A stretch of 64,000 bases of DNA from Aspidapion aeneum (taxonomy: Eukaryota > Arthropoda > Insecta > Coleoptera > Brentidae): NCBI GenBank assembly GCA_963576565.1, contig OY755047.1, forward strand, positions 1,178,001-1,242,000, given 5' to 3'. The notes under the pieces were generated by a model, which was given only the letters and a program-made list of their open reading frames with translations, was not told the origin of the DNA and ran no database searches. Both the position numbers and the translations under genes were made by a program. The stretch's first letter is position 1; every line of letters begins with the position of its first letter. Below, in pieces: positions 47,805-57,375 of the stretch.

Positions 47805-49085
47805 ATGTCAAATCCAGATAATATTAATCAAAATCAAGCTCCAACAACAACAACAATTGAACCTTATAAACTTTCCGAAATATTTTCGTTACTACCAGAA
47901 TATGATGGTAACCCTATTAATCTTAATACCTTTATAAATGCGTGCGATCTGGCGTACCAAATGTGTGTTCCAACACAAAGATCATTTTTAATTGTCAAAA
48001 TTAAAAATCAATTACGCGGAGAAGCCTCTAGATTAATTAACTCGCAAGACTTAGATACATGGGCACAAATTAAACGAATGCTTCTTGCCCATTACGCGGA
48101 TCAAAGAGATTTGTCAGCTTTGACTCAAGATCTCCAAAAATTATTTCAATTACCAAACGAAAGTCCTTTAATTTTTATTTCAAGACTTCAAGTCCATATT
48201 GCTAAAATAAATGCTGCAATTAATAAACAGGACTTAACAAATATTGAAAAACAAGCTCAAGGTACACTAATCGAAACAATGATTTTAAATACTTTATTAA
48301 CAGGCTTAGATAAAGACTTAAGTTTAGTCGTAAGAGCAAGTAAACCTGCAACATTTTTAGAAGCAGTTTCTTGTGTTAAATCTGAACTTCAATTTGAATA
48401 TTTTCAAAAACAAAGACTTCATAAATTGCAATTTTCTCAAAAATTAAAACCTAGTCAACAAAAAATTTGTTCTTTTTGCAAAAGATCGGGACATTTAATA
48501 CATGAGTGTAGAACGAAACAAGATAGTAGAACTATTCAAAATTACATACCAAACTTTAATCCGACTTTACCTTCCACGTCAAATTATAGACAAACTCAAA
48601 CTTTCACCCCAAATTATAGACAAAATCAACCTTCCACGTCAAATTTTAAACAAAACCAACCTTCCACGTCAAACTATCGACCAAATCAATCACCAACATC
48701 TAACAATTATAGACCAAATAATCAAGGAAATTATTTTAGGTCTCAATCAAATAATAATCCTCAATCAAACAATAATCAAAGATCAAATTTTCAAAATAAA
48801 CCTATGCATTTTATGGAAAATGTAGAAAATGGAACTCAAGATTTTGAAGATACTTATTATCAAAATCAAACTAATGATTTTTCTAATGATCAAAATCTTT
48901 ATGATAATAATTTTGAACAATATGAAGATGTTTCTTTTGAACAAGAATATGAATCTAATGATGAACAAAATGTAAATTTTCGAAGACAAGCCTCGGAAAT
49001 CGATCAAACGTTAATAAATTTTCAAACTATGTCAATACAGAACGAACACGATCAAGCGAACCAAACTCAAAACAAGTTCATGTAA
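47805..49085 (+). CDS. gag: Errantivirus Gag
   Basis: A 426-residue structural polyprotein that assembles the virus-like particle and packages the element RNA. The N-terminal two thirds (about residues 20-215) is a helical capsid-like region with the LLPEYDGNPINLNTFI and LFQLPNESPLIFISRL segments typical of gypsy-group Gag. A single CCHC zinc knuckle, C-x2-C-x4-H-x4-C, lies at about residues 222-236 and binds RNA. It is followed by a low-complexity tail with four or five imperfect PSTSNYRxNQ repeats (about 255-310), then an Asn/Gln/Asp-rich acidic end. The first ATG after the leader is used, about 640 bp downstream of the LTR. Pol starts in the -1 frame before the gag stop, so a Gag-Pol fusion by -1 frameshifting is expected. 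The tail is unusually rich in Asn, matching the AT bias of the element. Confidence 0.95.
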   Translation: MSNPDNINQNQAPTTTTIEPYKLSEIFSLLPEYDGNPINLNTFINACDLAYQMCVPTQRSFLIVKIKNQLRGEASRLINSQDLDTWAQIKRMLLAHYADQRDLSALTQDLQKLFQLPNESPLIFISRLQVHIAKINAAINKQDLTNIEKQAQGTLIETMILNTLLTGLDKDLSLVVRASKPATFLEAVSCVKSELQFEYFQKQRLHKLQFSQKLKPSQQKICSFCKRSGHLIHECRTKQDSRTIQNYIPNFNPTLPSTSNYRQTQTFTPNYRQNQPSTSNFKQNQPSTSNYRPNQSPTSNNYRPNNQGNYFRSQSNNNPQSNNNQRSNFQNKPMHFMENVENGTQDFEDTYYQNQTNDFSNDQNLYDNNFEQYEDVSFEQEYESNDEQNVNFRRQASEIDQTLINFQTMSIQNEHDQANQTQNKFM

Positions 49086-52000
49086 AACATCAAATTTTAA
49101 CTTTTTCAAGTAATCTTTATTATTTTACAGACATTACACAAAAATTTAAAATTTTAGTTGATACAGGTGCTAGTTGTTCTGTTTTTAAACCAAAAACATG
49201 TGAGCAATATTTACAAAGATTTCCTGAAAATGTAACTGTCAAAGGCATTTCAAATGAACCAATTTCAATTAACGAATCAGTTTTAATCCCTTTTACTTTG
49301 AAAGATCCTTTTAAAGTACTAGTTTGTGATCTTGACATAGGATTTGATGGACTAGTAGGATCAGATTTTTTAAAACATTATAATTGCATTATTGACTATC
49401 AAAATAATAAATTGATTACCAATTTTAAAACAGTTCCTTTATATAGAACTAACCCAGAACAAAAAGACTTTACTGTAAATAATGAACCAATAAAAAATAT
49501 AATACAAATAGAAGGAAGAACAGAAAGAGCTTTTAAATTAAAAACAGATAAATTAAAAAATACAGAAGTTATTTTACTAGCTCAACAAAAAGACAAATGT
49601 TACATTCCTAATTGCATTGTTAAAATAAATGAAAAAGGAGAATTTTGTACAACAATTATTAATGCCTATGCAACTACTAAAACGATAAATTTTGATAATT
49701 TTGAATTTGAAAATTTACCTAGCAACTCAAAAACAACTGAAGTATGTTTTAATCTAAAAGAAAATAAACCAATAATAAGAGAACATGTAATACCAAAGCA
49801 ATTAAGATTAGATCACTTAAATGACGAAGAAAAAGAAATCATAACATCACTTTGTATAGATTTTTCGGATATATTTTACTTAGAAGGAGATAATTTAACT
49901 TTTACAAGCGAAATTAAACACTCCATTCACACCAAAGAAACCAAACCAATTTTTACAAAGTCCTATCGATATCCTCAAATACATAAACAGGAAGTAAAAA
50001 GTCAAGTTTCAAAAATGTTAGAACAAGGAATAATTCAACATTCTGTTTCTCCATGGTCCTCTCCAGTATGGGTAGTACCAAAGAAATTAGATGCTTCAGG
50101 CAAACAAAAGTGGAGAGTTGTAATTGATTACAGAAAGTTAAATGAAGTTACAATTGATGATAAATATCCTTTGCCAATGATATCAGATTTACTTGATCAA
50201 TTAGGACATTGTGAATACTTTTCAACTTTAGATCTTGCATCAGGATTCCACCAAATTGAGGTAGATCCTAAAGATACTCAAAAAACAGCTTTTTCAGTTG
50301 AAAACGGTCATTATGAATACATTCGAATGCCGTTTGGACTTAAAAATGCTCCATCAACATTTCAAAGAGTTATGGACAATATTTTACTTGGTATCCAAAA
50401 CGAAAGATGTTTGGTATACATGGACGATATTATTATTTATTCTGATACAATTCATGAACATGTCAAAAGACTAAAAGAAGTTTTTTCTAGATTAAGAAAA
50501 GCAAATTTAAAGATTCAACCAGATAAGTGCGAATTCCTACGAAAAGAGGTTGCATATCTAGGTCACATAATAACAGATAAAGGTGTAAAACCTAATCCAA
50601 ATAAAATTTCAGCTTTGAAAAATTTTCCAGAACCCAAAAATCAAAGAGAAATTAAAGGTTTCCTAGGATTAGCAGGATATTATCGACGATTTATCCAAGA
50701 TTTTGCCAAAATTTCTAAACCATTAACTAAATTATTACAAAAAGATCAACCATTTGTTTTTGACGCAACTTGTAAAGAATCTTTTGAAAAATTAAAAAAT
50801 ATTTTGACAGCCAGTCCAATTTTGATTTATCCTAATTTTAATGAACCTTTTCTTTTAACAACTGATGCCAGTGGTTATTCAATAGGATCTGTGTTATCTC
50901 AAGGACCAATAGGAAAAGATTTGCCTATTGCATATGCCTCAAGAACTTTAAATAATACGGAACAAAAATATTCTGTCATTGAAAGAGAACTTTTAGCCAT
51001 TGTATGGTCAGTCAAACACTTCAGACCATATTTATACGGAAGAAAATTTAAATTAATCACGGACCATCGTCCTTTAACTTGGTTATTCTCAATTAAAGAT
51101 CCTGGAAGTCGTTTAGCCAGATGGAGATTAAAACTGGAAGAATATGATTATGAAATAATCTATAAACCAGGAAAAATTAACAAAAATGCAGATGCCCTTT
51201 CTAGAATAAGAATTGAAGAAAACATAAACAAAATATATCACTCAGTAATGTTTCAAAAGCAAATTAATGAAGAAAATATTAAAATTTTATATGGAAACTT
51301 ATTTGATGCACCTCAAAATTTTTCATTAGCACATTGTGTATCAAAAGATTTAAAAATGGAAAAGGGAATTGCAAAAGAATTCAAAGAAAGATTTGATAAT
51401 GTAGATTATTTAAAAGAACAAAATAAACAAATTGGTGAAATAGCAACTTTACAACTATCCAATAGAACTATTTACTATTTAGTTACAAAAGAATTATACT
51501 ATCAAAAGCCAACATATGATACAATTTATCAAATTTTGCAAAACCTAAAAAATATTCTTCTGCAAAATAACGAGAAATATTTAGCTATACCCAAAATAGC
51601 ATGTGGTTTAGACTCACTCGATTGGAACATTATATTGGCAATGATTAAATCAACCTTTCAATCAACTGATATACAAATAAATATTTATATTTTACCAGAT
51701 AAAAGATCTGCTTTAATTAATGCCCTTACAGAAGATGAAAATTCCAATGAATCAGAAAATATAGTTGAAGATGAACTAGCTTTAATGTCTCCTCAAACTT
51801 TGGAAAATGAATTTAAGAGATTTCACAATTTATATCAAACAACATCATTAATTGATTATTCAAAGATTAGATATACAAATGATCAACTATTGGATAAAAA
51901 ACACAAAAATATTATAACCATTTTTCAACAAGATAACTTAAAAGAAAAACATCATACTATAATAAGTGACATATTAGATGAAGAACTTAACTTTGATTTA

Positions 52001-53305
52001 AATAAAATTAATATTTGTTCTTCAAAAACAGTTAATAAACGAAAGTATTTTATAATTCCAGTACCGTATGTTGAGGAAGAAGCCAATTTAACTCTTTTCA
52101 AAATTTTATGTAGATGTCAAAATGACATTGATATCTCCAAAACATTCTATGTTGAAAATAATGTAGATTTACCAATTTTAGAAATGCTCTGTTTTGTCTT
52201 TGCTGAAAAAGATTTAAATTTAGTAATTTGTCAAGATATAGTTACTGAGCCAGTAGAAGATCAAAGACAAATAATAATTGATCAATATCATTCCGGAAAA
52301 AAGAATTTTCATAGGGGAATTAATGAAACAATTAGGAGAATTAAAGAAAAATATAATTGGAAAAATTTAACCAAAGATGTTGAAAAATTTATAAACCAAT
52401 GTGAAATATGTCAAAGAAATAAAATTTTAAGAAAAAATTTAGACAATCCACTTGTGATTACTGAAACTCCAAAAACACCATTTGAAAGAATTAATCTAGA
52501 TATTTTAGAAATTCCAGAAAGAAATTTGGTTTTAACAATAAGAGACGAATTGACAAAATTCATTCAAGCTTATCCATTAAATGATAAAACTGCAAAATCA
52601 ATTGTTAATACACTATTATTATTTTTTCAACATTATGGAACTCCTTTAAGAATCCATACGGATTTAGGTAGAGAATTTAATAATCAGCTTTTAAAAGACT
52701 TGTGTAAGATGTACGATATCAAACTAACTTTTTCAAGTACAGGACATCCACAATCAAATGGAAGTTTAGAAAGATTTCATGCAACATTATTAGAAATGAT
52801 CAGAGTTTGTAAAACAGAAAGTCCTGAAGAACATCCACTACAATTGTTACCATTTACTGTCATTTGTTATAACAATTCAACATGTAAAACTCATGGATTT
52901 ACACCGTACGAGTTAGTTTTTGGACATACAGCAGCAAGACCTCCAGAAACTCTTTACAATGAAGAAGAACTTATTTGCAAATATATCAGAGATTTAAATG
53001 CAAGGATCAAACATTATTATCGTATAGCTAGATCAAGAACAAAACTGTCAAAACAAAAAGCTAAAGAAAGATTCGATAAACACGTAACTCCAAATTATGA
53101 ATTTAAAGTAGGCGATAGAGTTTTCGTGAAAGAAACTCAAATTACTGGAAAATTATCACCTAAATTTAATGGACCTTTTGAAATTAGAGCAATTTCAAAT
53201 AATTCTGCAACTGTTTATAATCCAATAACTAAACAAATTTCAAAATATAATTTTGATCTTTTAAAACCTTGTCATAAACCCGATTCAGACTCTGATTCTG
53301 ACTGA
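48965..53305 (+). CDS. pol: Errantivirus Pol polyprotein with inserted macrodomain
   Basis: Residues are numbered from the first Met at 49298; the real product starts by frameshift from gag. Protease: DTGA at 49160-49171, upstream of that Met. Reverse transcriptase: catalytic D312 (TLDLASGF) and Y374-M-D-D377. RNase H: D523 (TTDASG), E564, D589 (TDHRP), D632 (ADALSR). Then a TARG1-like macrodomain, about 655-801, described separately, and about 185 residues with no recognised domain. Integrase: zinc site H998-x6-H1005-x29-C1035-x2-C1038, catalytic D1068, D1122, E1158 (D,D35E), and a C-terminal GPF motif at 1292-1294. All catalytic residues are present and there is no internal stop, so it looks competent. 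The frame ends at a TGA 17 bp before the env splice-acceptor AG. The length of 1335 residues plus about 110 codons upstream exceeds the family norm by roughly the size of the inserted segment. Confidence 0.97.
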   Translation, partial: TKCKFSKTSLGNRSNVNKFSNYVNTERTRSSEPNSKQVHVKHQILTFSSNLYYFTDITQKFKILVDTGASCSVFKPKTCEQYLQRFPENVTVKGISNEPISINESVLIPFTLKDPFKVLVCDLDIGFDGLVGSDFLKHYNCIIDYQNNKLITNFKTVPLYRTNPEQKDFTVNNEPIKNIIQIEGRTERAFKLKTDKLKNTEVILLAQQKDKCYIPNCIVKINEKGEFCTTIINAYATTKTINFDNFEFENLPSNSKTTEVCFNLKENKPIIREHVIPKQLRLDHLNDEEKEIITSLCIDFSDIFYLEGDNLTFTSEIKHSIHTKETKPIFTKSYRYPQIHKQEVKSQVSKMLEQGIIQHSVSPWSSPVWVVPKKLDASGKQKWRVVIDYRKLNEVTIDDKYPLPMISDLLDQLGHCEYFSTLDLASGFHQIEVDPKDTQKTAFSVENGHYEYIRMPFGLKNAPSTFQRVMDNILLGIQNERCLVYMDDIIIYSDTIHEHVKRLKEVFSRLRKANLKIQPDKCEFLRKEVAYLGHIITDKGVKPNPNKISALKNFPEPKNQREIKGFLGLAGYYRRFIQDFAKISKPLTKLLQKDQPFVFDATCKESFEKLKNILTASPILIYPNFNEPFLLTTDASGYSIGSVLSQGPIGKDLPIAYASRTLNNTEQKYSVIERELLAIVWSVKHFRPYLYGRKFKLITDHRPLTWLFSIKDPGSRLARWRLKLEEYDYEIIYKPGKINKNADALSRIRIEENINKIYHSVMFQKQINEENIKILYGNLFDAPQNFSLAHCVSKDLKMEKGIAKEFKERFDNVDYLKEQNKQIGEIATLQLSNRTIYYLVTKELYYQKPTYDTIYQILQNLKNILLQNNEKYLAIPKIACGLDSLDWNIILAMIKSTFQSTDIQINIYILPDKRSALINALTEDENSNESENIVEDELALMSPQTLENEFKRFHNLYQTTSLIDYSKIRYTNDQLLDKKHKNIITIFQQDNLKEKHHTIISDILDEELNFDLNKINICSSKTVNKRKYFIIPVPYVEEEANLTLFKILCRCQNDIDISKTFYVENNVDLPILEMLCFVFAEKDLNLVICQDIVTEPVEDQRQIIIDQYHSGKKNFHRGINETIRRIKEKYNWKNLTKDVEKFINQCEICQRNKILRKNLDNPLVITETPKTPFERINLDILEIPERNLVLTIRDELTKFIQAYPLNDKTAKSIVNTLLLFFQHYGTPLRIHTDLGREFNNQLLKDLCKMYDIKLTFSSTGHPQSNGSLERFHATLLEMIRVCKTESPEEHPLQLLPFTVICYNNSTCKTHGFTPYELVFGHTAARPPETLYNEEELICKYIRDLNARIKHYYRIARSRTKLSKQKAKERFDKHVTPNYEFKVGDRVFVKETQITGKLSPKFNGPFEIRAISNNSATVYNPITKQISKYNFDLLKPCHKPDSDSDSD
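48974..49022 (+). promoter_or_regulatory. Candidate -1 ribosomal frameshift sites (gag to pol)
   Basis: The pol frame is open from 48965 and the gag stop is at 49083-49085, an overlap of about 120 nt. Within it two heptamers of the form A AAT TTT occur in the gag phase at 48974-48980 and 49016-49022, both followed by C. They fit the X XXY YYZ pattern. Which one is used, and whether a stimulatory structure follows, cannot be told here. Confidence 0.6.
51260..51700 (+). other. Macrodomain of TARG1/OARD1 type inside Pol
   Basis: Pol residues about 655-801. The order of features follows the ADP-ribose hydrolase TARG1 (OARD1): a first strand ending GNLFDAP (G666), SLAHCVSKD, an EKGIAKEFKERF segment in place of the phosphate-binding GAGIA loop, IYYLVTK with K731, QKPTYDTI, IPKIACGLDSLDW with D772, and a last strand QINIYIL. 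In human TARG1 the catalytic Lys84 and Asp125 are 41 residues apart; K731 and D772 are also 41 apart. The domain is in frame between RNase H and integrase. Known family members remove ADP-ribose from acidic residues of proteins and from DNA. Activity here is inferred; the changed phosphate loop (GA to EK) is a caveat. Confidence 0.88.
51701..52255 (+). other. Unrecognised Pol segment between macrodomain and integrase
   Basis: Pol residues about 802-986. An acidic linker (TEDENSNESENIVEDE) leads to a predicted helical region and then a strand-rich part with KRKYFIIPVPYVEE and ILEMLCFVFAEKDLNLVICQ. Errantiviruses have a variable stretch before the integrase zinc site, so part of this may be ancestral. 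I cannot name a domain. Confidence 0.6.
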
Positions 53306-53307
53306 AA

Positions 53308-53323
53308 CTTTTCCTTGTTTCAG
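53308..53323 (+). promoter_or_regulatory. Probable env 3' splice site
   Basis: A pyrimidine run CTTTTCCTTGTTTCAG just after the pol stop fits an acceptor, with AG at 53322-53323. The env frame is open through this point and has no ATG until 53472, so an upstream start supplied by splicing, as in other errantiviruses, is likely. Confidence 0.65.
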
Positions 53324-55227
53324 ATTACTCGTTTTCCTTATCGGATGGGGAAAAGGACAATACAAGATCGATGAAATAAATAATACCGTAGGTGTTTATT
53401 TTCATAAAGAACTTAGTATAAAGGTATCAAATGATAAATGGACCTTATTAGTTTATAAAGATATTAAAGCTTTGCAAGATGCTTTTATTAGTAATAATGT
53501 TATTTTAGATAGCTTACGCTTAATGCTTTATCAATCAACTGGAAATATTAAAATGATCCACTTAGATATAAGACCACACGTGTCACTTTTATTTCAAATT
53601 TCCAATGATATAACCAATAAATTTAATGAAATCTATTCAGACATGCCTTACACACCAAGACGTAAAAGAGGTTTAATAAACGCTCTCGGTACTGTTTGGA
53701 AGTATATAACGGGAAATTTAGATGCAGCTGACGGTCAATATTATGAAAATTGTATCAATAAAATTGAAAAAGATGATAAAGAATTGGAAAACTTAATGAA
53801 AAATCAAATAAGTGTTACTACGTCAGTAATAAAACAATTTAATGCAACTTTGCGCAAACTTCAAATTGATGAAGAAACTTTCAACTCCAATATAATTGAA
53901 ATTTCAAAATCAATACATCAGATTCATGATGAAATCGAACTTCTTAATCTTAAATTTTATTTTATTAATCTTTGTGAACAATTATTGGAATCATACACTT
54001 ATATTCAATCTCAAATAACGGATGTATTAGATTCAATTTCTTTTTACCAGATTAAAAATTATTCATACAAGTATTATCCTTCCTAATGATTTAACTAATG
54101 CTTTAAAACAAATTGCCCAAAATTTACATACAAATAATTTACCGGTAGCACCCATGGACGATAGAATTGCAACATACTTAGATATTATTGATTTGAATGC
54201 TTATATTACAAATGAAAGACTTGTTTTTATCTTGGACATACCATTGGTTCGACCAGAATGGTATTCCGTTTTCCGATTGTACCCAATACCAATTTATGAT
54301 AATCGAACTATGTTACATCATATTTTGCCTGTTAGTAAGAAATATATTGCTAAAGATAACGATGATGATTTCTATTTATCTTTATCAGAAATTGACACTT
54401 GTAGGGATTTGGGCTATAAAATGAAAATTTGTAAAAATTTATATCCTCTTCCGATTGATAGCAATTCAATTTGTGAAGCTCAGTTATTAAGAACTCAAAA
54501 ATTGTTAACTTTTCCAAAAACCTGTGAGTTAGTTTTGATTTTAGCAGAAGATTATAATATTCAAACTTTACAAAATAATGTTTGGCTAATAAGTGTAACA
54601 AATCAACTTCCAATTACAATAAAATGTAACACTGATACTATTTCGAAAATTGTAACAAAAAATGTAATTTTGTCTTTAAAACCATATTGTTCAGCTTTTG
54701 TAGGATCAACTAAAATCCAAGCCAATCAATTACAAACACTTGATTTAAGTTATAATTATTCAAATTTTATTCAAATTCCTTTCAATTGTTGCGAAAAATA
54801 TCCAGAAAAACTTAGAAATCTTCCTAGATTAAAACCTTTAAAAATAACAAAACTAAATTTGGAAGATTTGGAAATTGCTAAACATAAATTAGATCAATAT
54901 GCAAATGAATTGGATGATTTAATCAATGAACCCGAAATTGAAAAATATCATTCATGGCTTACATATCTTGTATTGGCTTTGATTATGGTTTTAGTTTTAA
55001 TTTACTTTTATTGTAAATGTAAAAATCGAAGAGCTAAAAATGTACGTATGGGCATCGAAAATAATACTGATAACAATGATTTTCCACCATCACCAAATAT
55101 ATCAAGTTTATCAAGTTTAGGCAAAAGATTTTCAATAGCTAGGCGTAGGCCATCAATAAGGCTTACAGAGCCAATCGAAGAAGATATTGAATTAAATACT
55201 AATGTCTTAAGAAAATCTTATGTTTAA
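53322..55227 (+). pseudogene. env: Errantivirus Env glycoprotein, frameshifted
   Basis: Env is the membrane fusion glycoprotein of errantiviruses, distantly related to baculovirus F proteins. After the probable splice site the frame encodes a hydrophobic signal-like stretch (LLVFLIGWG) and a surface part. A furin-type RRKR site follows (53658-53669) and then GLINALG, WKYITGNLDAADG and a heptad-rich helical region. At about 54050-54066, beside an A-run, the frame shifts by one base: the upstream frame stops at 54086, while the downstream frame, open from about 54061, continues through a Cys-rich region to a transmembrane segment (about 54961-55014) and a cytoplasmic tail with a CKCK stretch, ending at 55227. 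The break could be a real inactivating indel or a sequencing error in a homopolymer. As read, full-length Env cannot be made, which would restrict the element to spread within its genome. Confidence 0.88.
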
Positions 55228-55302
55228 TTGTATTTTGTAATTTTAGGAATTTTAAATTTTGTTAGTAAAAGTTACTGCATTGTATAGCACTAACTTTTTA
55301 AA

Positions 55303-55315
55303 TTGCGAGGGAGTT
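55303..55315 (+). promoter_or_regulatory. Polypurine tract
   Basis: GCGAGGGAG lies immediately before the 3' LTR, the expected plus-strand primer site. The bases GTT between it and the shared LTR sequence leave the exact priming position open. Confidence 0.7.
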
Positions 55316-55656
55316 GTTATATTAAAAATATGCGTAGGCGTATTTACTTAATGCGTAGTTTCTAGAATAAGTTAAGACGTAGTACCATAATTGCACAATA
55401 TTGCTATTGTTGTCTCAAGATCATATAAAAGTCATTTGATAAACATGTTTACTTCCACATTCTTTGGGAACCCACGCAAAGCTGTGTCAGCACTCTTAAA
55501 ACTATAAGTAGGCTAGTAGGTAAACAATGTCTCTTAGGTTTGACTTAGCATCTAAACGGTTCACATCTAACTTTAAAGTTGTCTTATTTGTAAAAGTGAC
55601 TAAATAAAATAAAGTTATTTTTTAAAAAAGAGTTTTATTAAGCTCGCATCTAAAAT
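55316..55656 (+). repeat. 3' LTR
   Basis: Base-by-base reading shows no difference from the 5' LTR. It is followed by ACAT (55657-55660), the target duplication. Because LTRs are identical at insertion, this points to a very recent event. Confidence 0.95.
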
Positions 55657-56082
55657 ACATATGTTAAATTTTACATTCTTTTTTATTTATCTGCTCCACA
55701 AAATACTGTTAAGACATCCAATAACCTTTTATGCTTTTACTATTCTTTTTTCCAGTTATTTACAGTCTGTCCTGTCTTATCAAATGTGACACCCAAGTAT
55801 ACATACTCATTGCATGGAGATATTACGTGTCCATTGTCTAGTTCTAACTCACTGGATTCGCTTCCAATACATAAGTACTGTGTCTTGTCCACGTTCACTG
55901 TTAATTCCCACTTTTGGTATTCTTTCATTAACTTTCTCATCATATACTTCATGTCTTCTTTGTCATTAGCTACAATTACGTGGTAGTGTGTATATGGTAA
56001 ACCGGTCGTTAAGTTGTATTGTGCACTTTACGTTTCCAGTTTTTTAGAGCTACTGCAATATATATTTTAAAAAGAGTTAAAG
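55657..56082 (-). mobile_element. LINE-A fragment 8, right part
   Basis: It continues the LINE-A copy from 46801-46827 on the minus strand: KNVKFNI, the YLGVTFDKTG region and TKTQYLCIG-like codons, then scraps of the FADD region with deletions (about 55980-56030). The LINE was already broken when the errantivirus arrived. Confidence 0.9.
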
Positions 56083-56430
56083 CCTTGTTGTTAAAGTCTA
56101 CCCACTGTATTTGTTTTGTTGTTTCATATTATTTTCAAATTCAAAAGGAAATAGGTAAGTAGCTACTTCGAAAAATTTTATATTGAATGTGCAACTCAAT
56201 AAACGTCTATCTACGGAGAAACAGAGTTTTACCTTTACAAGCAATCAAAAGCAATTTGACTTAAAGGTATATTTGCATATATAGAGAAAACGAAGTAAGC
56301 GGTCGCCTTGTACCTTCTTTTGCTCTAGAAAATATAAAAATATTCGCTGCCAACAACTTCGACAACGAGATACTCTATAGAGGACCCTATCAGCATAGAG
56401 AGTTTGATCGGAGAAATTGGCCAGTCTTGA
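56083..56430. other. Unassigned sequence
   Basis: No gene is recognised. Confidence 0.45.
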
Positions 56431-57365
56431 AATGAATAAACTTACAAAAAATAAAGCTATATACAAAGAAAGACTAAAGAAAAGCAAACCCAAAACTTAA
56501 GATGCGAAAATGAAAATATAGATTAAATAAATGATGCGCTGACAAAGTAGAAAAATATGTCACACAAAAAGATAAAAAGAAAGACAATTATATATCAGGA
56601 GAAATAAAGAAAGTGATGGAAAAGAGGCGGAACCTGGAGAAAGAAGGAAAAAGGACATCGATGGAACACTCAGAAATAAATAAAACGATGAGAAAAATGA
56701 TAAAAGAAAGAGTCAAAAAATTGAAGTTGAAATAACATAAATATGAAATGTCTAAGGCAAACTCTAGGTAGATATGAAATAATTAAAATAAATAAAATAA
56801 ACGGCACAGAAACTAACATTAAAGAGGATAGTATAACTATCACACAACTATTCTATACAGAATTATACCAAACAAAAAGGAAACCATCGCAGGAAACAAT
56901 AAAGAAACTCCAAACAAAAATAAAGAACATAAACTCAGAGATACAATCTGAAATAAGCAAAGCGGAAATAAAGAGAGCATTAAAGAAAGTGAAAAATAAT
57001 AAATCAGCTGGAAAGGACGAAGTAACGGCAGAGATGCTCAAGTACGGTGGTAAAGCGGTAGTTAATGCCCTCCATATTCTTCTGAAAGAAATACTAAAAG
57101 AAAAAATAATCCCAAACAACTGAAAAGAATCCATAGCCATTATTCTACACAAGAAAGGCGATAGAGAAGACTTAAAAAACTATCGACCTATAACACTCCT
57201 TAATGTAGTTTATAAGCTTAAAACTTTTCACGAAAATGTTAACAGATAGACTAACAACAAAATTTGACGGATATCAATGAAAAGAACAAGCAGACTTTAG
57301 AAAAGGTTTCAGTATAGTTGACCACCCATGAAAATCCCATGAAAATCCTAATAGAACGAGCCAAT
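56431..57365 (+). mobile_element. LINE-F fragment, N-terminal part of reverse transcriptase
   Basis: The codons give, over several frames, a basic helical stretch, FYTELYQTKRKPS, EIKRALKKVKNNKSAGKDEV, TAEMLKYGGKAVV, then after a stop KESIAIILHKKGDREDLKNY, RPITLLNVVYKL and a diverged RKGFS(T/I)VDH segment. This is the fingers region preceding the FADD motif in non-LTR elements. It may be the 5' portion matching one of the 3'-end families above. It carries multiple stops and is inactive. Confidence 0.85.
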
Positions 57366-57375
57366 GAATACAACT

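Larger units (their letters stand above)
46828..55656 (+). mobile_element. Errantivirus (Ty3/gypsy, env-bearing) with extra macrodomain in Pol
   Basis: A complete 8829-bp element: LTR, primer site, leader, gag, pol in the -1 frame, env, polypurine tract, LTR. The LTRs read as identical over 341 bp, the gag and pol frames are open, and a 4-bp target duplication is intact, so the insertion is young. Env has one frameshift. Gene order, the tRNA-Ser-type primer site, the 4-bp duplication, and an Env with a furin site and C-terminal anchor place it with insect errantiviruses. The pol frame is about 300 codons longer than I would expect for this group because of a macrodomain plus an unrecognised segment between RNase H and integrase. 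Confidence 0.97.
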
